Source: Pomacea canaliculata
Taxonomy: Eukaryota; Mollusca; Gastropoda; Architaenioglossa; Ampullariidae
Reading direction: 5' to 3'
DNA: 64,000 nucleotides
NCBI RefSeq assembly: GCF_003073045.1
Contig: NC_037595.1
Coordinates: forward strand, 6,126,227-6,190,226
Positions 49,901-63,352 of this stretch are shown in pieces. Each line of letters opens with the position of its first letter. The first letter of the stretch is position 1. The position numbers and the translations under genes are program-made. Below the pieces are notes generated by a model. That model was given only the letters and a program-made list of their open reading frames with translations, did no database searches and was not told the DNA's origin.

Positions 49901-52900
49901 ATCGCCTCGTCAGAGCACCAACCTGACTGAAGGCAGGGCTGGGTGATTTCTGCATGGCACCTCCCCCATCGCCCAGGTCCAGAGCATCACCAACCTGAAA
50001 CTGAAAGGCAGGGCTCTGGGGATCTGCATGGCACTCAGAGCGCCAGAGCACCAACACCTGACTGAAAGGGCAGGGCTGGGGATTCTTGGCATGCGCACCT
50101 CGCCCCATCGCCAAAGGTCCAGAGCACCACCTGACTGAAAGGCAGCAGGCTGGGGATTCCTGCACTGGCACCATGCACCTGCTGAAAGCCCAATGGCCCT
50201 CCCCATCGCAGGTCCAGAGCACCATACCACTGACTGAAAGCAGGGGCTGGGGATTCTGGCAATGGCACCCCCCATCGCATGGTCCAGAGAGTCGGCCAAC
50301 TGACTGAAAGGCAGGGCTGGGGATGGGGATTCTGGCATGGCACCCTCCCCCATCGCCAGGTCCAGCACCAACACTGACTAAAGGGCAAGGGCTGGGGATT
50401 CTGCATGGCACCCTCCCCATATTCGCCAGGTCCAGAGCACCAACGTGACTGAAAGGCGGTCTGGGGATCTGGCATGGCACTCCCCATCGCAGGTCCAAGA
50501 GCACCAACTGACGGAAAGCAGGTCTGGGATCTGGCATGGCACTCGCCGATCGCCAGGTCCAGAGCACCAACTGACTCAGGGTGGGGATCTTGGGCATGCA
50601 TCCTCCCCATGCGCCAGGTCCAGACAACCAAACTGACTGAAGGCAGGGCTGGGAGCGGCATGACCTCCCATCCAGTCCAGCAACATAACCTGAACTGAAA
50701 GCAGGGCTGGGGATTCTGGCAATGGCACCTCCCCATCGCCAGGTCCAGAGCACCACACTGACGAAAGGCAGGGCGCCAGTCCCTGCAGGAGCACCAAACC
50801 TGACGAATTCGCCAAGGCAGGGCTGGGGATAGGTGCAGGCCAGAGCACCAACTCTGGCAGGGCTGGGAGTTTGGCACTCCCCGACATCGCCATTTGCATG
50901 GTCCAGAGCACCAAGCCTATCCCCCTGAAGATAAGGCAGGGCTGGGGATTCGGCGCCGACTGGATCCCCCCATCGCACCTGCTGAGGCAGGGCACTTCCA
51001 GAGGTCCGAGCACGCAATTCTGGAATGATTCGCCCTGAAAGGAGGGCCTGGGATTCTGAAGAGCATTTGCACTCCCCCATCGCGCCAGAGGTCAGAGACG
51101 CAACACTGATGAAATTCTGGCAGTGGCTGCACCACTGGGATGGGGAATTCTGGCAATGCACCTCCCCCATCGCCAGGTCCAGAGCACCAACCTGAACTGA
51201 AAGGCAGGGTGGGATTTCTGGCATGGATTCCAGAGCACAACGACTTCTGGATCACCCATCCCCAGGCATCAAGGGACTGGGGATTCTGCAGGCATCAGAG
51301 CACCACCTGACGAAAAGGCGGCTGGGGATCCCCCTCTGGCAATGGCACCTCCCCCATCGCCAGTCCAGAGCACCAAACACTGACTGAAGGCAGGGCTGGG
51401 GATTCGGCATGGGCACCTTCCCCATCGCCAGGATCCAGAGCACCCAACTGACTGATAAGGCAGGGCTGGGGATTCTGGCAGGCACCTCCCCATCGCCAGT
51501 CCAGAGCACCAACTGACTTGAAGGCAGGGCTGGGGATTCTGGCTATGGCAGCTCCCCATCGCCAGGTCAGAGACGCACCTGACTGAAGGCAGGGCTGGGG
51601 ATTCTGGATGGCAACCTCCATCGCCAGGTCCAGAGCACCAACCTGACTGCAGGCAGGGCTGGGATTCTGGCATGGCACCTCCCCTATCGCCAGAAGGTAG
51701 AGCACACACCTGACTGAAAAAGGCAGGGCTGGGGATTCTGGATGGCACCTTCCCCATCCCAGGATCAGGCACGCAACCTGACTGAAAGGCAGGGCTGGGG
51801 ATTCTGGCATGGCACCATCCGCCATCGCCAGGTCCAGAGCACAACCTGACTGAAAGGCAGGGCTGGGGATTCTGGCATGGCACCTCCCCATCGCCAGCAG
51901 AGCACCACCTGACTGAAAGGCTAAAGGCTGGGGCTTCTGGCATGGCACTCCCCCAATCGCAGGTCCACGAGCACCAAACTGACTGAAGGGCAGGGCTGGA
52001 TTCTGCGATGGCACTCCCCGCATCGCCAGGTCAAGCACCAACCTGACTGAAAGGCAGGGCTGGGGATTCCTCTGGCATGGCACTCCCCATCGCCAGGGTC
52101 CAGAGCACCAAACGCTGACTGAAAGGAAAGGGCTGGGGATTCTGGTCATGGCAGCCTCCCCCATCGCCAAGGTCCAAGCACCAACCTGACTGAAAGGCAG
52201 GGCTGGGGATTCTGGCTGGCTACCTCCCCCTCGCCAGGTCCAGAGACTGCAACCTGACTGAAAGGCAGGCTGGGGATTCTGCATGGCAACGCTCCCCACC
52301 CAGGTCCAGAGCACCAACCTGACTGAAAGGCAGGGCCTGGGGATTCTGGATGGCACCTCCCCCATCGCCAGGTCCAGAGCACCAACCTGACCTGAAAAGG
52401 CAGGGCGGGGATTCTGGCTGGCACGCTCCCCCATCGCCAGGTCAGAGCACCCACTGACTGAAAAGGCAGGGCTGGATTCTTGGCATGGGCAACCTCCCAT
52501 CGCCAGTCCAGAGCACAACCTGACTGAACGGCAGGGCTGGGGATTCTGGGCTGGCACTCCCCATCGCCAGGTCCAGACACCAACCTGATGAAAGGCAGGG
52601 CGGGGATTCTGGCATGGCACCTCCCCCATCGCCAGGTTCCAGAGCAACCCAACTGACTGAAGGCAGGGCTGGGGATTCGGCATGGCAACCCTCCCCCATC
52701 GCCAGGTCAGAGCACCAACTGACTGAAAGGCAGGGCTGGATTCTGGCATGGCACCTCACCCATCGCGCAGGTCCAGAGCACAACCCTGACTGAGGCAGGG
52801 CTGGGATTCTGGGCATGGCACTCACCCATATGCGCAGGTCCAGAGCACCAACCTGAACTGAAAGGGCAGGGCTGGGATCTGGCATGGCACGTCCCATTGC

Positions 52901-53682
52901 GCCAGGTCCAGAGCACCAGACCTGTACTGATAAGGCAGGGCTGGGGATTCTGCCTGGCCCTCCCCCATCGCTCAGGTCCCGAGCACCAACCTGAACTGTA
53001 AGGCAGGGCTGGGATTCTGGCATGGCACCTCCCCCAACTCGCCAGTCCAGAGCACGCAAACCTGACTGAAAGGCATGGGCTGGGGATTCTGGCACGGGGG
53101 TGGGGTGGCACTCCCCCATCTGCACAGTCCAGAGCACAAACCTGAGCTGAAAAGGCAGGGCTGGGATTCTCTGGCATGGCACTCCCCCATCGCCAGGTCC
53201 AGGAAGCACCAACGCTGACTGACAGGCAGGGCTGGGGATTCGGCATGGGCAACCTCCCATCGCCAGGGATCCAGAGCACAACCTGACTGAAAGGCAGGGC
53301 TGGATTCTGGATGGCACTCCCCATCGCCAGTCCAGAGTCACCACTGACTGAAAGGCAGGGCTTGGGGATTTCGCATGCACTCCCCTCAGCCAGGTCGCAA
53401 GCACCAACCTGCCTGAAAGGCAGGGCTGGGATTCTGGCATGGCACCTCCCCCATCGCAGGTCCGAGCACCACTGACTGAAAGGCAGGCTGGGGAGAATTC
53501 TGGCATGGCACTCCCCCATCTGCCAGGTCAGAGCACCAACCTGACTGAAAGGCAGGGCTGGGGATTCTGGCATGGCACTCCCCCATGCCAGGTCCAGAGC
53601 ACCAACTGACTGAAGGCAGGCTGGGATTCTGGCATGAACATCCCCCATCGCCCAGGCCAGAGCACCAAAACCTGACTGAAAG
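46977..53682 (+). repeat. Satellite 1: tandem array of a 67-68 bp monomer
   Basis: Around 100 head-to-tail copies. Each monomer contains, in order, GGCAGGGCTGGGGATTCTGG, CATGGCACCTCCCC, ATCGCCAGGTCCAGAGCACC and AACCTGACTGAAA. Copies differ mostly by one- or two-base insertions and deletions, most densely from 47500-48550 and after 49780. The minus strand has few stop codons in any frame, which yields open frames of hundreds of codons (for example near 46889-49129 and 48339-51224) made only of frame-switching repeat peptide. No gene is inferred. The array is cut by an assembly gap. Confidence 0.95.
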
Positions 53683-53782
53683 NNNNNNNNNNNNNNNNNN
53701 NNNNNNNNNNNNNNNNNNNNNNNNNNNNNNNNNNNNNNNNNNNNNNNNNNNNNNNNNNNNNNNNNNNNNNNNNNNNNNNNNN
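53683..53782. other. Assembly gap of exactly 100 N
   Basis: A run of N from 53683 to 53782. The round length is the usual placeholder for a gap of unknown size. It separates two unrelated satellites, so their adjacency is not proven. Confidence 0.99.
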
Positions 53783-56700
53783 CAGCTCGACCATCGAGCT
53801 GCAACACCCTGTCGGCCCCTGCCCCTTCGCTGCACGTGGTCCCTAAGGAACACAGACTCACTGGCTGCCTGCTGCCCTAGCCGAACTTCGAAAGCTGCCC
53901 CTAGGCTGCACACTTGGCTGACTGGCTGCACTCTCTGGCTGCACTTGGCTGACTTGAACTGCCCATGTGCCTTGGCTGCCTTGAGCTGCCATGGCTGGCA
54001 CCTTGGCCATGCCTTCGTGACTGCCTGCCTGGTGCCACTATGGTGAAACCTTGAGCATGAGAGTTGGACTGACTTCAGACGCTCGGCCTTGGACGCCTGG
54101 CTCCGCTTGGCTGCCACCTTGGCTGCCCGTTGGCGCCTACTGGTGACTTGGTGCCCTGGCTGACTTGGCTGACTTGGAGCCATTGAGCTGCCTCTGGCTG
54201 CACTGGTGCCCTTCGTGCCTTGGATGCCCTTGCTGACCCTTGGCTGACCCCATCGGCTGCCCTTGGCACTGAACCTCATGGCCGCAAACCTTCAGAAGCA
54301 CTAGCCCTTGGCCCTGCAACTGGCCTGCAAGCCCTTGGCGAACCTTGGCTGAACTTAGAGAGAATGGACACTTGCGTGCACTGTAGTGCCATGGCTGGCT
54401 GGCTAGCCCTTATGCCCTCCTGGCGCCTTGGCTGCACCTGGCTGACCTTGGCTGCCTGCTGCACTTGCCTGCACCTCTGGACTCGCCCTTGGCTGCACCT
54501 TGGCTGACAACATAAGAGACAGACTAGAAGCCATGACCCAAAAACAGCGCCATTGGTGCATCTAGGCTGCTGGCTCGACCTGGACTTGCCTGGCTGCCAA
54601 CTTGAGACTGCACCATAGGCATAAATTAGCCTGCCCTTCTGGCGAGCCCACCTGGTTGCCCTTGTGCCTTGCGCTGGTGCCTCTGGCTGGCCCTGGCTGC
54701 CCATCATCGGACTGCCCTCTGGAAACTAGCCGTCTGGGATGACCAACGGACTGCCAACTTGAGCTGCATTGGCTGCCTATCAGCTCGCCCTTAGGCTCAC
54801 AACCTTGAGGCCACAAACTTCGGCTGCCACCTTGGCTGCAACTGGCCTGCCTGTGCATGCCCTTGGAGACTAGACTATGGCCAACCATGCCCTTGGCTGA
54901 TTGGCCTGCTCTTAGGCTGCCAGTTGGTGCCTGGCTGCCTTGGTGCTTGGCTGCCCATATGGCTGGCACTATGTGCTGTCAGCTGACTTGGCAGACTTGG
55001 CAGCCCTCTTGGCCATGCCATGCTGTCAACCTTGGCTGACCTTGGCATAGACCTTGCGCAGACTTGCGCTGCCCATTAGGCTGCCTTGGCCTAGACCTGC
55101 TACCTTGGCTGCACCTTGCTGCCCTTGCGTGCACACTTGGCTCCTTGGCATAGCCCTTGGCTGGCCCTTGGGAATGCCTTCCGGACTGCACTCAGACTGG
55201 GATAGCTTGGCTGCCCTTGGCTGCACTTGGCTGCCTTGGACTGAACTTGGCTCCCTTGGTGACACTTAGGCTGAACATTGGCTGCACTATGGCTGCATTG
55301 GCTGCCTTGGCTGACCTCTGGCTAACCTTGGCGCACCTATGGCTAAGACGCTTGCATGCACTTAGCTGAACTCTGGTGAACTTTGGCTGCATTGGCTGCC
55401 CTTGGGATGGCCCTTCGGCTGCCCTTGCTCGCCCTTGCTGCACTTGGCTGACTTGGCGTGCACTTGGCTGCCTTGGCTGCTTGGCTCATGGCTGACCTTG
55501 CTGCTTGAGCTGCACTTGGCTGACTGGCTGCCCTTGGCTGAACTTGGTGACCTTGGCTGCACTTGCTGACTTGGCCTCTCTTGTGACCTTGCTGCCCTTG
55601 GTTGCCCTGCTGCACACATGGGTACCTTGGCTGCCTTGTTGCCCTCTGGCTGCCCACACGGGACCTTAGGCTGCTCTTTGGTGCATTGGCTAGCCAGTTG
55701 GGCCACTTGGCTGCCATTCAGGCTGCTGAGCTGCACTTGCTGACCTTGGTGCATGGCTGACGTTGGCTGACACTATCGGCCTGAACTTGGCTGCCTGGCT
55801 GACTGGGTGATGCTGCCCTGGCTGCCCTTGGCTGCATTGGCTGCCCTTGGCTGCCCGTTGGCTGCATTGCTGAACTTGGCTGAAATTGCGTTGACTTGGC
55901 TGACCTTGGCTGCCCTATGGCTGCACTTGGTGCATGGCTGACCTTGCTGACCTTGGGCTGCCCTTGCTGCCCTTGGCTGCCCTTGGCTGCAACTAATGGC
56001 TGCAAAGCTCATCAGCTGCCTTGCAGCCTTGGCTGCCTTGGCTGACACTTGGCTGCCCTTGGTGCCTTGGCTATTGGTGCCCTATGGTGCCCTTGCTGCC
56101 TTGGTGCCCTTGCTGCCTTGGCTGCCTTGGTGCTCTGGCTGCCCTTGGCCTGCCTTGGCTGCACTTGGCGCCCTTGGCTGCCCTTGGTGCTCTTGGCTGA
56201 CCCTTGGCTGACCTTGGTAGACAACTGTGGTGCACTCTGGTGCCCTTGGTGCACTTGGCTGACCTGGCTGCCCTGCTGCCCTTATGGCTGCCCTCCATGG
56301 CTGCCCTTTGGCTTGCCTGGCTGCCCTATGGCTAGCCCTCGGCTGCCCTTGGCTGACTTGCTGCAGTGGTGCCTTGGCTGACCTTGCTGCCTGGCTCCTT
56401 GGCTGCATTGGCATGCCTCGGATGCCTTGGGTCACTTGGCTGCCTTGGTGACCTTGGCTGCCTGGTGCCCTTGGTGCCTGGTGCACCTTTGGCTGCCCAT
56501 TGGCTGCCGTTGGTGCCCTGTGGTGGCCTTGGCTGCCTTGGCTGCCGCGGCTGACACTTGGCTGACTTTGCTGCCTTGGGTCTGACCTTGGCTGCCCGTT
56601 GTTCACTTGGCTGCTTGGCTGCCCTTTGCTGACTGGCTGACCTTGGCTTGACCTTTGCTGGCCCTGGTGCAACACACACTTGGTCTGGAAACCTTGAGTT

Positions 56701-59700
56701 GCACTTGGCTGACCTATAATGGCTTGCCATTTGGATAGAACCTTAAGGCTACCTCTAGGCGATGCTGCGCTGCTGGCTGCCCTTGGCGCCCCTTGCTGAC
56801 TTGCTAGAACTTGGCTGCACCTTGGCCTGCCCGGCGACCCTTGGCTGCCTTCGCTGCCCTTGGCATTGACTTGGCTGGGCGTTGGTGCCCTGTGGCTCGC
56901 GCCTGGTGGCTGCCTTTAGAGCGCTGCAAGAATATGTAGAGACTGCCGCGTCCTGCAGCATTGTGCCGCTTGCTGCCCCTTGGCTGTGGTGCATTCGCTT
57001 GCCGCTTGCTGCCTTGCGAGTGCCATTTCGCAGACAGCTACTCGCTAGCTTCGCTGCCGTTCGTGCAGCTGGTGACCTTGGTGCCCATATGGAGCTGCCT
57101 TGGCTGGCCTTGGTGCCCTACGCTTGCCTTGAGCTGCACCCATTGGTGCTATAAGGCTGCCTGGGTGCCCTTCGCTGCACCGGTTCGGCTGCCTTGCTGC
57201 GCTTCGCTCCTGCCTTGCTGCCCTTCGCTGCCTTCGCTGCACTTTGGCGCCGGCTCTGGCTGCAAAGCTTCAGTGACACTGATCGTCTGATTTCGACTAG
57301 AAACTTGCCTGATCGTGACTACCTGACATAACGACATCTATCGCTGCACAAATTCGTCCGACATTTCGCTGAAGCCTTATGCCCACTCCCGGACAACAGC
57401 TTAGTAGACCTTAGAGCTGCCCAGTCGCATGCACATAGAAACCTGCAGTGGCTGACACTCTCATGGCCCTCTCACCTGGAACTACCGCGTGGCCTTGTGC
57501 AACCTTAGTCTGCGTTGATGCCTTCGCTACGCTCGCTGCCTTCGTCTGCCTTGCTGACCTTGCTGCCTTTGTGCAGTCGCTGCCGCTTCGCTGAAACTCG
57601 CTGCCTTTCTGTGCCCTTCGTGCTTGCTGCTTCGCGTCCTTGCGCTGGACTCGCTGCCGCTGCATTCGCTTGCCTTGCTGAAACTGTGGCTGACTGCTCG
57701 CTGAGCTTCGCTGAAACCTTCGTGCTTCGCTGCTTCGTGAAACTTCGGTGAAGGCTGCAGCACTTCGCTTGACCTTTCTGCGTGCACTTGTCGCGTTCGC
57801 TGACCTGTGCTTGAAACTTGCTGACTTGCTGCCTTCGCTGACTCGTGAAATTGCTGACTTCCGCTGGCTCGTTCGCGCACTTCGCTGCCATTGCTGACGC
57901 TGGGCTGACTGAGCTTGCTTGCTCGCGCCTTGTGCTGAACTTGGCTGAATTCGCTGAACTTGGTGCTTAAAGAACGCAGAAACTTAAGAGCTGACCTATG
58001 CATGCACTATCGCTGCACTCTAATGCCACGACCACCGTGCCTTCGTGCACTTGCTGCTACTATGCGCTGCTGCTGAAACTTGCTGACCTATCGCTGCACG
58101 TCGCGCTGCCCTCGTGCCTTCGCGGTGCACTGTGCATGCCCTTACGCCTGCACTATCGCTGAACTATCGCGCTCTAGCTGCCCCAGTTGCCTTCGTAGAC
58201 GCACTTCCGCACCCTTCGGTGAACTTGTCCTTGCATGCCCTTGCTGCACTTGCTGCACATACTAAGGTGCACCTCATCGCATCGTTAGGCGACTCAAGGA
58301 ATGACCTTGGCTGCCCTTCGGCGACCACTTCGGCTGCATTGGCTGCCTTGAGGACTCGACCCTTGGACTGTCTAGGTGCCCAATTAGAGCTAGGCTGCCG
58401 TTAGCTGCCTCTTGGCTGCACCTGTCGTACTGCCCATGCTGCCCTGGCTGCCCTGCTGACCCTTGGTGCCTTAAGGCTAGCCCTCTGAGGCGCCTTAGGG
58501 CCTTGGCTACCCATTGGCTGACCTTGATGACCACTTGTTGCCTTGGTGCCCTACTGAGGCACACTTCCACGATAAGCACTTCCGCTGACCTTACGCTGAG
58601 CACTTAGCTAGACTAATCAGCTGAGCCTGTAGACGTGACCTTCGACACTGACCCTTCGCTGACCCTTCTACAGCAATGCCATCGCTGCTTGCAAAAATAC
58701 GAAAGTTGCACCTTACGCTGCACTAATGCTGACCTATGTGCCCTCAAAAAAAAATTAGAGCCTGCACCACTTCGCTGCTTTGCTGCCCTATGCCTGAATC
58801 GCTGCATTGCATGCCCTTACACTGCCTTGCGACACTTGTGCACCACTTCGAGATGCATTCGCTGAGCATTCGCTGCACTGTGAGAGCCTTGGCTGCCTGG
58901 CCTAGCCTGGACTGCCCTACAGAATTAGAAATATGGACTGAGCCCTTGCTTGCCACAATGATGATGCAATTCGCTGCCTATAGGTGCCTGAGGATGATTG
59001 AGAATGCTTGGCTGCCCTTGGTGGCCGGCTGTTGGCTTGCCTGCTGCACTTGGCTGCTTCGCTTGCATTGCTGACCTTGGCTGAATTCGCTGCCCTCGTG
59101 CCCTCGCTGCCCTTCGCTGCCTTGCGTGCCTGCTGCATTCGCTGCTTCGTGCCTTCGCTGCCTTCGCTGCTTGCTGCCCTTGTCCCTTGATTGCTGCCTT
59201 GTGCCCTTGCTGACGCTTCGCTGATTCGCTGCCCTTTCGCTGCCCTTTCGCTGCACTTGCTGGACCTTCGCTGCACGTGCTGCCTGCTGCCCTTCGCTGC
59301 CTTGCTGCCTTCCGCGCCCTTCGTGCCTTCGCTGCCCTTCGCTCATTCGTGCCTTCGCTGCCTTCGCTGACTTCGCTGCCCTTCGTGCACTTCGCTTTGA
59401 ATCGCTGCATTCGCTGCCCTTCGTGACCTCGCTGCCTTCGCTGAACCTTCGTGCCTTCGTGCCTTCGCTGAATTCGCTGAAACTTCGCTGACCTTCTGAA
59501 CTTGGCTGCTTCGCCTGAACCTGAACTTCCTGAGCCCTCTTGCTGAACTTCGCGCTGAACTCGAACTTGCATTCGCTGACCTTCGCTGTTCGTGCATTCG
59601 CTGCCCTTCGCTGCCCTTCGCTGACCTTGCTGCATTGCTTGCCTTCGCTGCTCGTGCATCGCTGCACTTCGTGCTAGAACCTTGCGACCCTTCGCTGAAT

Positions 59701-59740
59701 TGCCCTGTCGTGCACCTTCGTGCCTTGCTGAGCTTTGTCT
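53783..59740 (+). repeat. Satellite 2a: degenerate decamer array, GCTGCC-type
   Basis: An imperfect approximately 10-bp repeat. To about 56.9 kb the dominant unit is CTTGGCTGCC. From about 57.0 to 59.7 kb CTTCGCTGCC and CTTCGCTGAA dominate, with a return to CTTGGCTGCC near 58.3-58.5 kb. Small insertions and deletions are very frequent. No coding or RNA gene is supported. Confidence 0.85.
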
Positions 59741-62700
59741 CCAGCTGACCTTGCTGACCGTTGGCTGACACTTGGCTAACTTGACTTGGCTGAACCTTGG
59801 CTGAATTGGCTGGCTGGCTGCCTGTGGCTGAACTGCTGGCTGAACTTGGCTGTATACTGCTAACGCGTGAAGGGCCGAAATTTGGGTGAACGTGGCTGCC
59901 TGGCCTGCACTGGCCTTGGCGCGAACACTTGCTCGAACATTGGCTGCTGCAAACTTGGCTACTTGGCTGAACTTGCTGAACTTGGCTGAACTTGGCTGCC
60001 TTGGCTGACACTTGGCTGAACTTGGCCTGAACTTGCTGAACTGGTGAATTGGGCTGCTTGCTGACTTGGCCTGAATCTTGGACTGCAACTTGTGAGACTT
60101 GGTGAACTTGGCTGAACAAAAAACAACAAACTTGGCTGAACTTGGCTGAACGTTGGTGAACTTGGCGATGCAACTGGGCTGAATTGGCTGAACTTGAATT
60201 GGTTATTTTGGCTGAACCTTGGCTGAACTGGCTGACTTAGGACTTGGTTGAACTTGCGGCCTACTGAACTTGGCTGAGAACTTCGCTGAACTTGGCTGGA
60301 ACTTTGCTGAACTTGGCCGGCTGAACTGGCTGAACTGAGATATTTGTGCTGAACTTCGCTGCTTTCGCTGAACTTCGCTGAACTTATGTAATAGTATTGG
60401 CTGAACTTGGCTGAACATGGCTGTTTCTAACTTGTTAGCTGACGTGTTTCTGAACTCGCTGTAAACTTGGTACTTGAACTTCGCTGAACTTTGGCTTGTG
60501 AACTTCGCTGAACTTGGCTGAACTGAACATTTCGTGCCCTTCGCTGAACTTCGCTGAACTTCGCTGAACTTGCTGGAGCTTTCGCCTGAACTTACTTGGC
60601 TGAACCTTCGCTTGAACTTCGCTGAACTTCGCTGACCTTCGCTGAACTCGCTTGGAACTTGGCTGAACTTGCTGAACTTGGCTAACTTGGCTGATCTGAC
60701 TTGGCTGAACTTGCGCTGAACTCGCTGAACTTGCTGAACTTGGCTGAACTTCGCTGAACTTCGCTGAACTTCGCTGAAATTGGGCTGAACTTCGCTGAAC
60801 TTGGCTGAACTTGGCTGAACTTTCGCTGAACTTCGCTGAACTTGGCTGACTCGCTGAACTTCGCTGAACTTCGCTGAAGCTGAACTTCGCTGAACTTCGC
60901 TGAACTTCGCTGAACTTCGCTGAACTTCGCTGAACTTCGGCTGAACTTCGCTGAATTCGCTGAACTTCGCTGAACTTCGCTGAACTTCGCTGAACTTTTT
61001 CGCTGAACTCGCTGAACTTCGCTGAACTTCGCTGAACTTCGCTGAACTTCGCTGAACGCTGAACTTGGCTGAACTTGGCTGAACTTCGCTGACTTGGCTG
61101 AACTTGGCTGACTTGGCTGAACTTGCTGCTTGGTGAACTTGGCTGACTTGGCTGAACTTGGCTGAACTTGGCTGAACTTGGCTGAACTTTGAACTTGGCT
61201 GAACTTGCTGAACTGGCTGACTTCGGCTGAATTGGCTGAACTTCTGAACGCTGAAAAGGCTGAACTTGGCTGAATGAACTTTGGCTGAACTTGCTGAGAA
61301 CTGCTGAACTTTGGCTGAACTTTGAACTGGCTGAACTTGGCTGAAACTTCGCTGAACTTCGCTGAAACTTCGCTGAACTTTACTTCGCTGAATCCTGAAC
61401 GCTGAACTTCGCTGAACTCGCTGAACTGAACTTCGCTGAACTGAAGCTGAACTTCGCTGAACTTGCTGAACTTCGCTGAACTTCGCTGAACTGCTGAACT
61501 TCGCTGAACTTCGCTGAATCGCTGAACTTCGCTGAACTTCGCTGAACTGGCTGCGCTGAACTTCGCTGAACTTCTGCTGAACTTGCTGAACTTCGCTGAA
61601 CTTCTGGCTGAACTTGCTGACTTGAAACTCGCTGAACTCGCTGAACTTGGCTGAACTTCGCTGCTGAACTTCGCTGAACTTCGCTGAACTTCGCTGAACT
61701 TCGCTGGCTGAACTTCGCTGACTTGGCTGAACTTGGCTGAACTTGGCTGAACTTGGCTGAACTTGGCTGAACTGGCTGAACTTGGCTGAACTTGCTGAAC
61801 TTGGCTGAACTGAACTTGGCTGACTTGGCTGAACTTGCTGAACTTGGCTGAACTTGGCTGAACTTGGCTGAACTTGGCTGAACTTGGCTGAATTGGCTGA
61901 ACTTGGCTGAACTTGGCTGAACTTTCGCTGAACTTGGCTGAACTTGCTGAATGACTTGCTGAACTTGGCTGAACTTCGCTGAACTCGCTGAACTTCGCTG
62001 AACTTGAACTCGCTGAACTGAACTTCGCTGAACTTCGCTGAATTCGCTGAACTTCGCTGAACTTCGCTGAACTTCGGCTGAACTTTGCTGAACTTCGCTG
62101 AACTTCGCTGAACTTCGCTGAACTTCGCTGAACTTCGCTGAACTTCGCTGAACTTCGCTGAACTTTCGCTGAACTTCGCTGAACTTCGCTGAACTTCGCT
62201 GAACTTCGCTGAACTTCGCTGAACTTCGCTGAACTTCGCTGAACTTCGCTGAACTTCGCTGAACTTTCGCTGAACTTCGCTGAACTTCGCTGAACTTCGC
62301 TGAACTTCGCTGAACTTCGCTGAACTTCGCTGAACTTCGCTGAACTTCGCTGAACTTCGCTGAACTTCGCTGAACTTCGCTGAACTTCGCTGAACTTCGC
62401 TGAACTTCGCTGAACTTCGCTGAACTTCGCTGAACTTCGCTGAACTTCGCTGAACTTCGCTGAACTTCGCTGAACTTCGCTGAACTTCGCTGAACTTCGC
62501 TGAACTTCGCTGAACTTCGCTGAACTTCGCTGAACTTCGCTGAACTTCGCTGAACTTCGCTGAACTTCGCTGAACTTCGCTGAACTTCGCTGAACTTCGC
62601 TGAACTTCGCTGAACTTCGCTGAACTTCGCTGAACTTCGCTGAACTTCGCTGAACTTCGCTGAACTTCGCTGAACTTCGCTGAACTTCGCTGAACTTCGC

Positions 62701-63352
62701 TGAACTTCGCTGAACTTCGCTGAACTTCGCTGAACTTCGCTGAACTTCGCTGAACTTCGCTGAACTTCGCTGAACTTCGCTGAACTTCGCTCTGAACTTC
62801 GCTGAACTTCGCTGAACTTCGCTGAACTTCGCTGAACTTCGCTGAACTTCGCTGAACTTCGCTGAACTTCGCTGAACTTCGCTGAACTTCGCTGAACTTC
62901 GCTGAACTTCGCTGAACTTCGCTGAACTTCGCTGAACTTCGCTGAACTTCGCTGAACTTCGCTGAACTTCGCTGAACTTCGCTGAACTTCGCTGAACTTC
63001 GCTGAACTTCGCTGAACTTCGCTGAACTTCGCTGAACTTCGCTGAACTTCGCTGAACTTCGCTGAACTTCGCTGAACTTCGCTGAACTTCGCTGAACTTC
63101 GCTGAACTTCGCTGAACTTCGCTGAACTTCGCTGAACTTCGCTGAACTTCGCTGAACTTCGCTGAACTTCGCTGAACTTCGCTGAACTTCGCTGAACTTC
63201 GCTGAAACTTCGCTGAACTTCGCTGAACTTGGCTGAACTTCGCTGAACTTGGCTGAACTTCGCTGAACTTCGCTTGAACTTGAAACTTCGCCGAACTTCG
63301 CCTGAACTTCGCTGAACTTCGCTGAACTTCGCCGAACTTCGCTGAACTTCGC
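59741..63352 (+). repeat. Satellite 2b: decamer array, GCTGAA-type, nearly perfect at its right end
   Basis: The unit is CTTCGCTGAA or CTTGGCTGAA in alternating blocks. From about 62,268 to 62,790 some 52 copies are perfect, and another 41 or so from 62,793 to 63,206 after a 2-base insertion. The minus strand has no stop in any frame because 10 bases cycle through all three phases without forming one. This explains the apparent 895-codon frame (FSEVQRSSAK repeats). Confidence 0.95.

Noticed and set aside
46977..53682. Regular repeat spacing suggesting a CRISPR array
   Set aside because: The whole 68-bp monomer is conserved, so there are no unique spacers, and the genome is eukaryotic.
46889..53861. 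Several very long minus-strand open frames (up to 961 codons)
   Set aside because: They lie wholly in the 67-68 bp satellite. The frame shifts with every indel and the peptide is just the repeat read in rotating phases.
54276..60418. Numerous 100-390 codon frames rich in Ala, Gln, Ser and Lys
   Set aside because: They are translations of the degenerate decamer array and switch frame between units. No recognisable domain.
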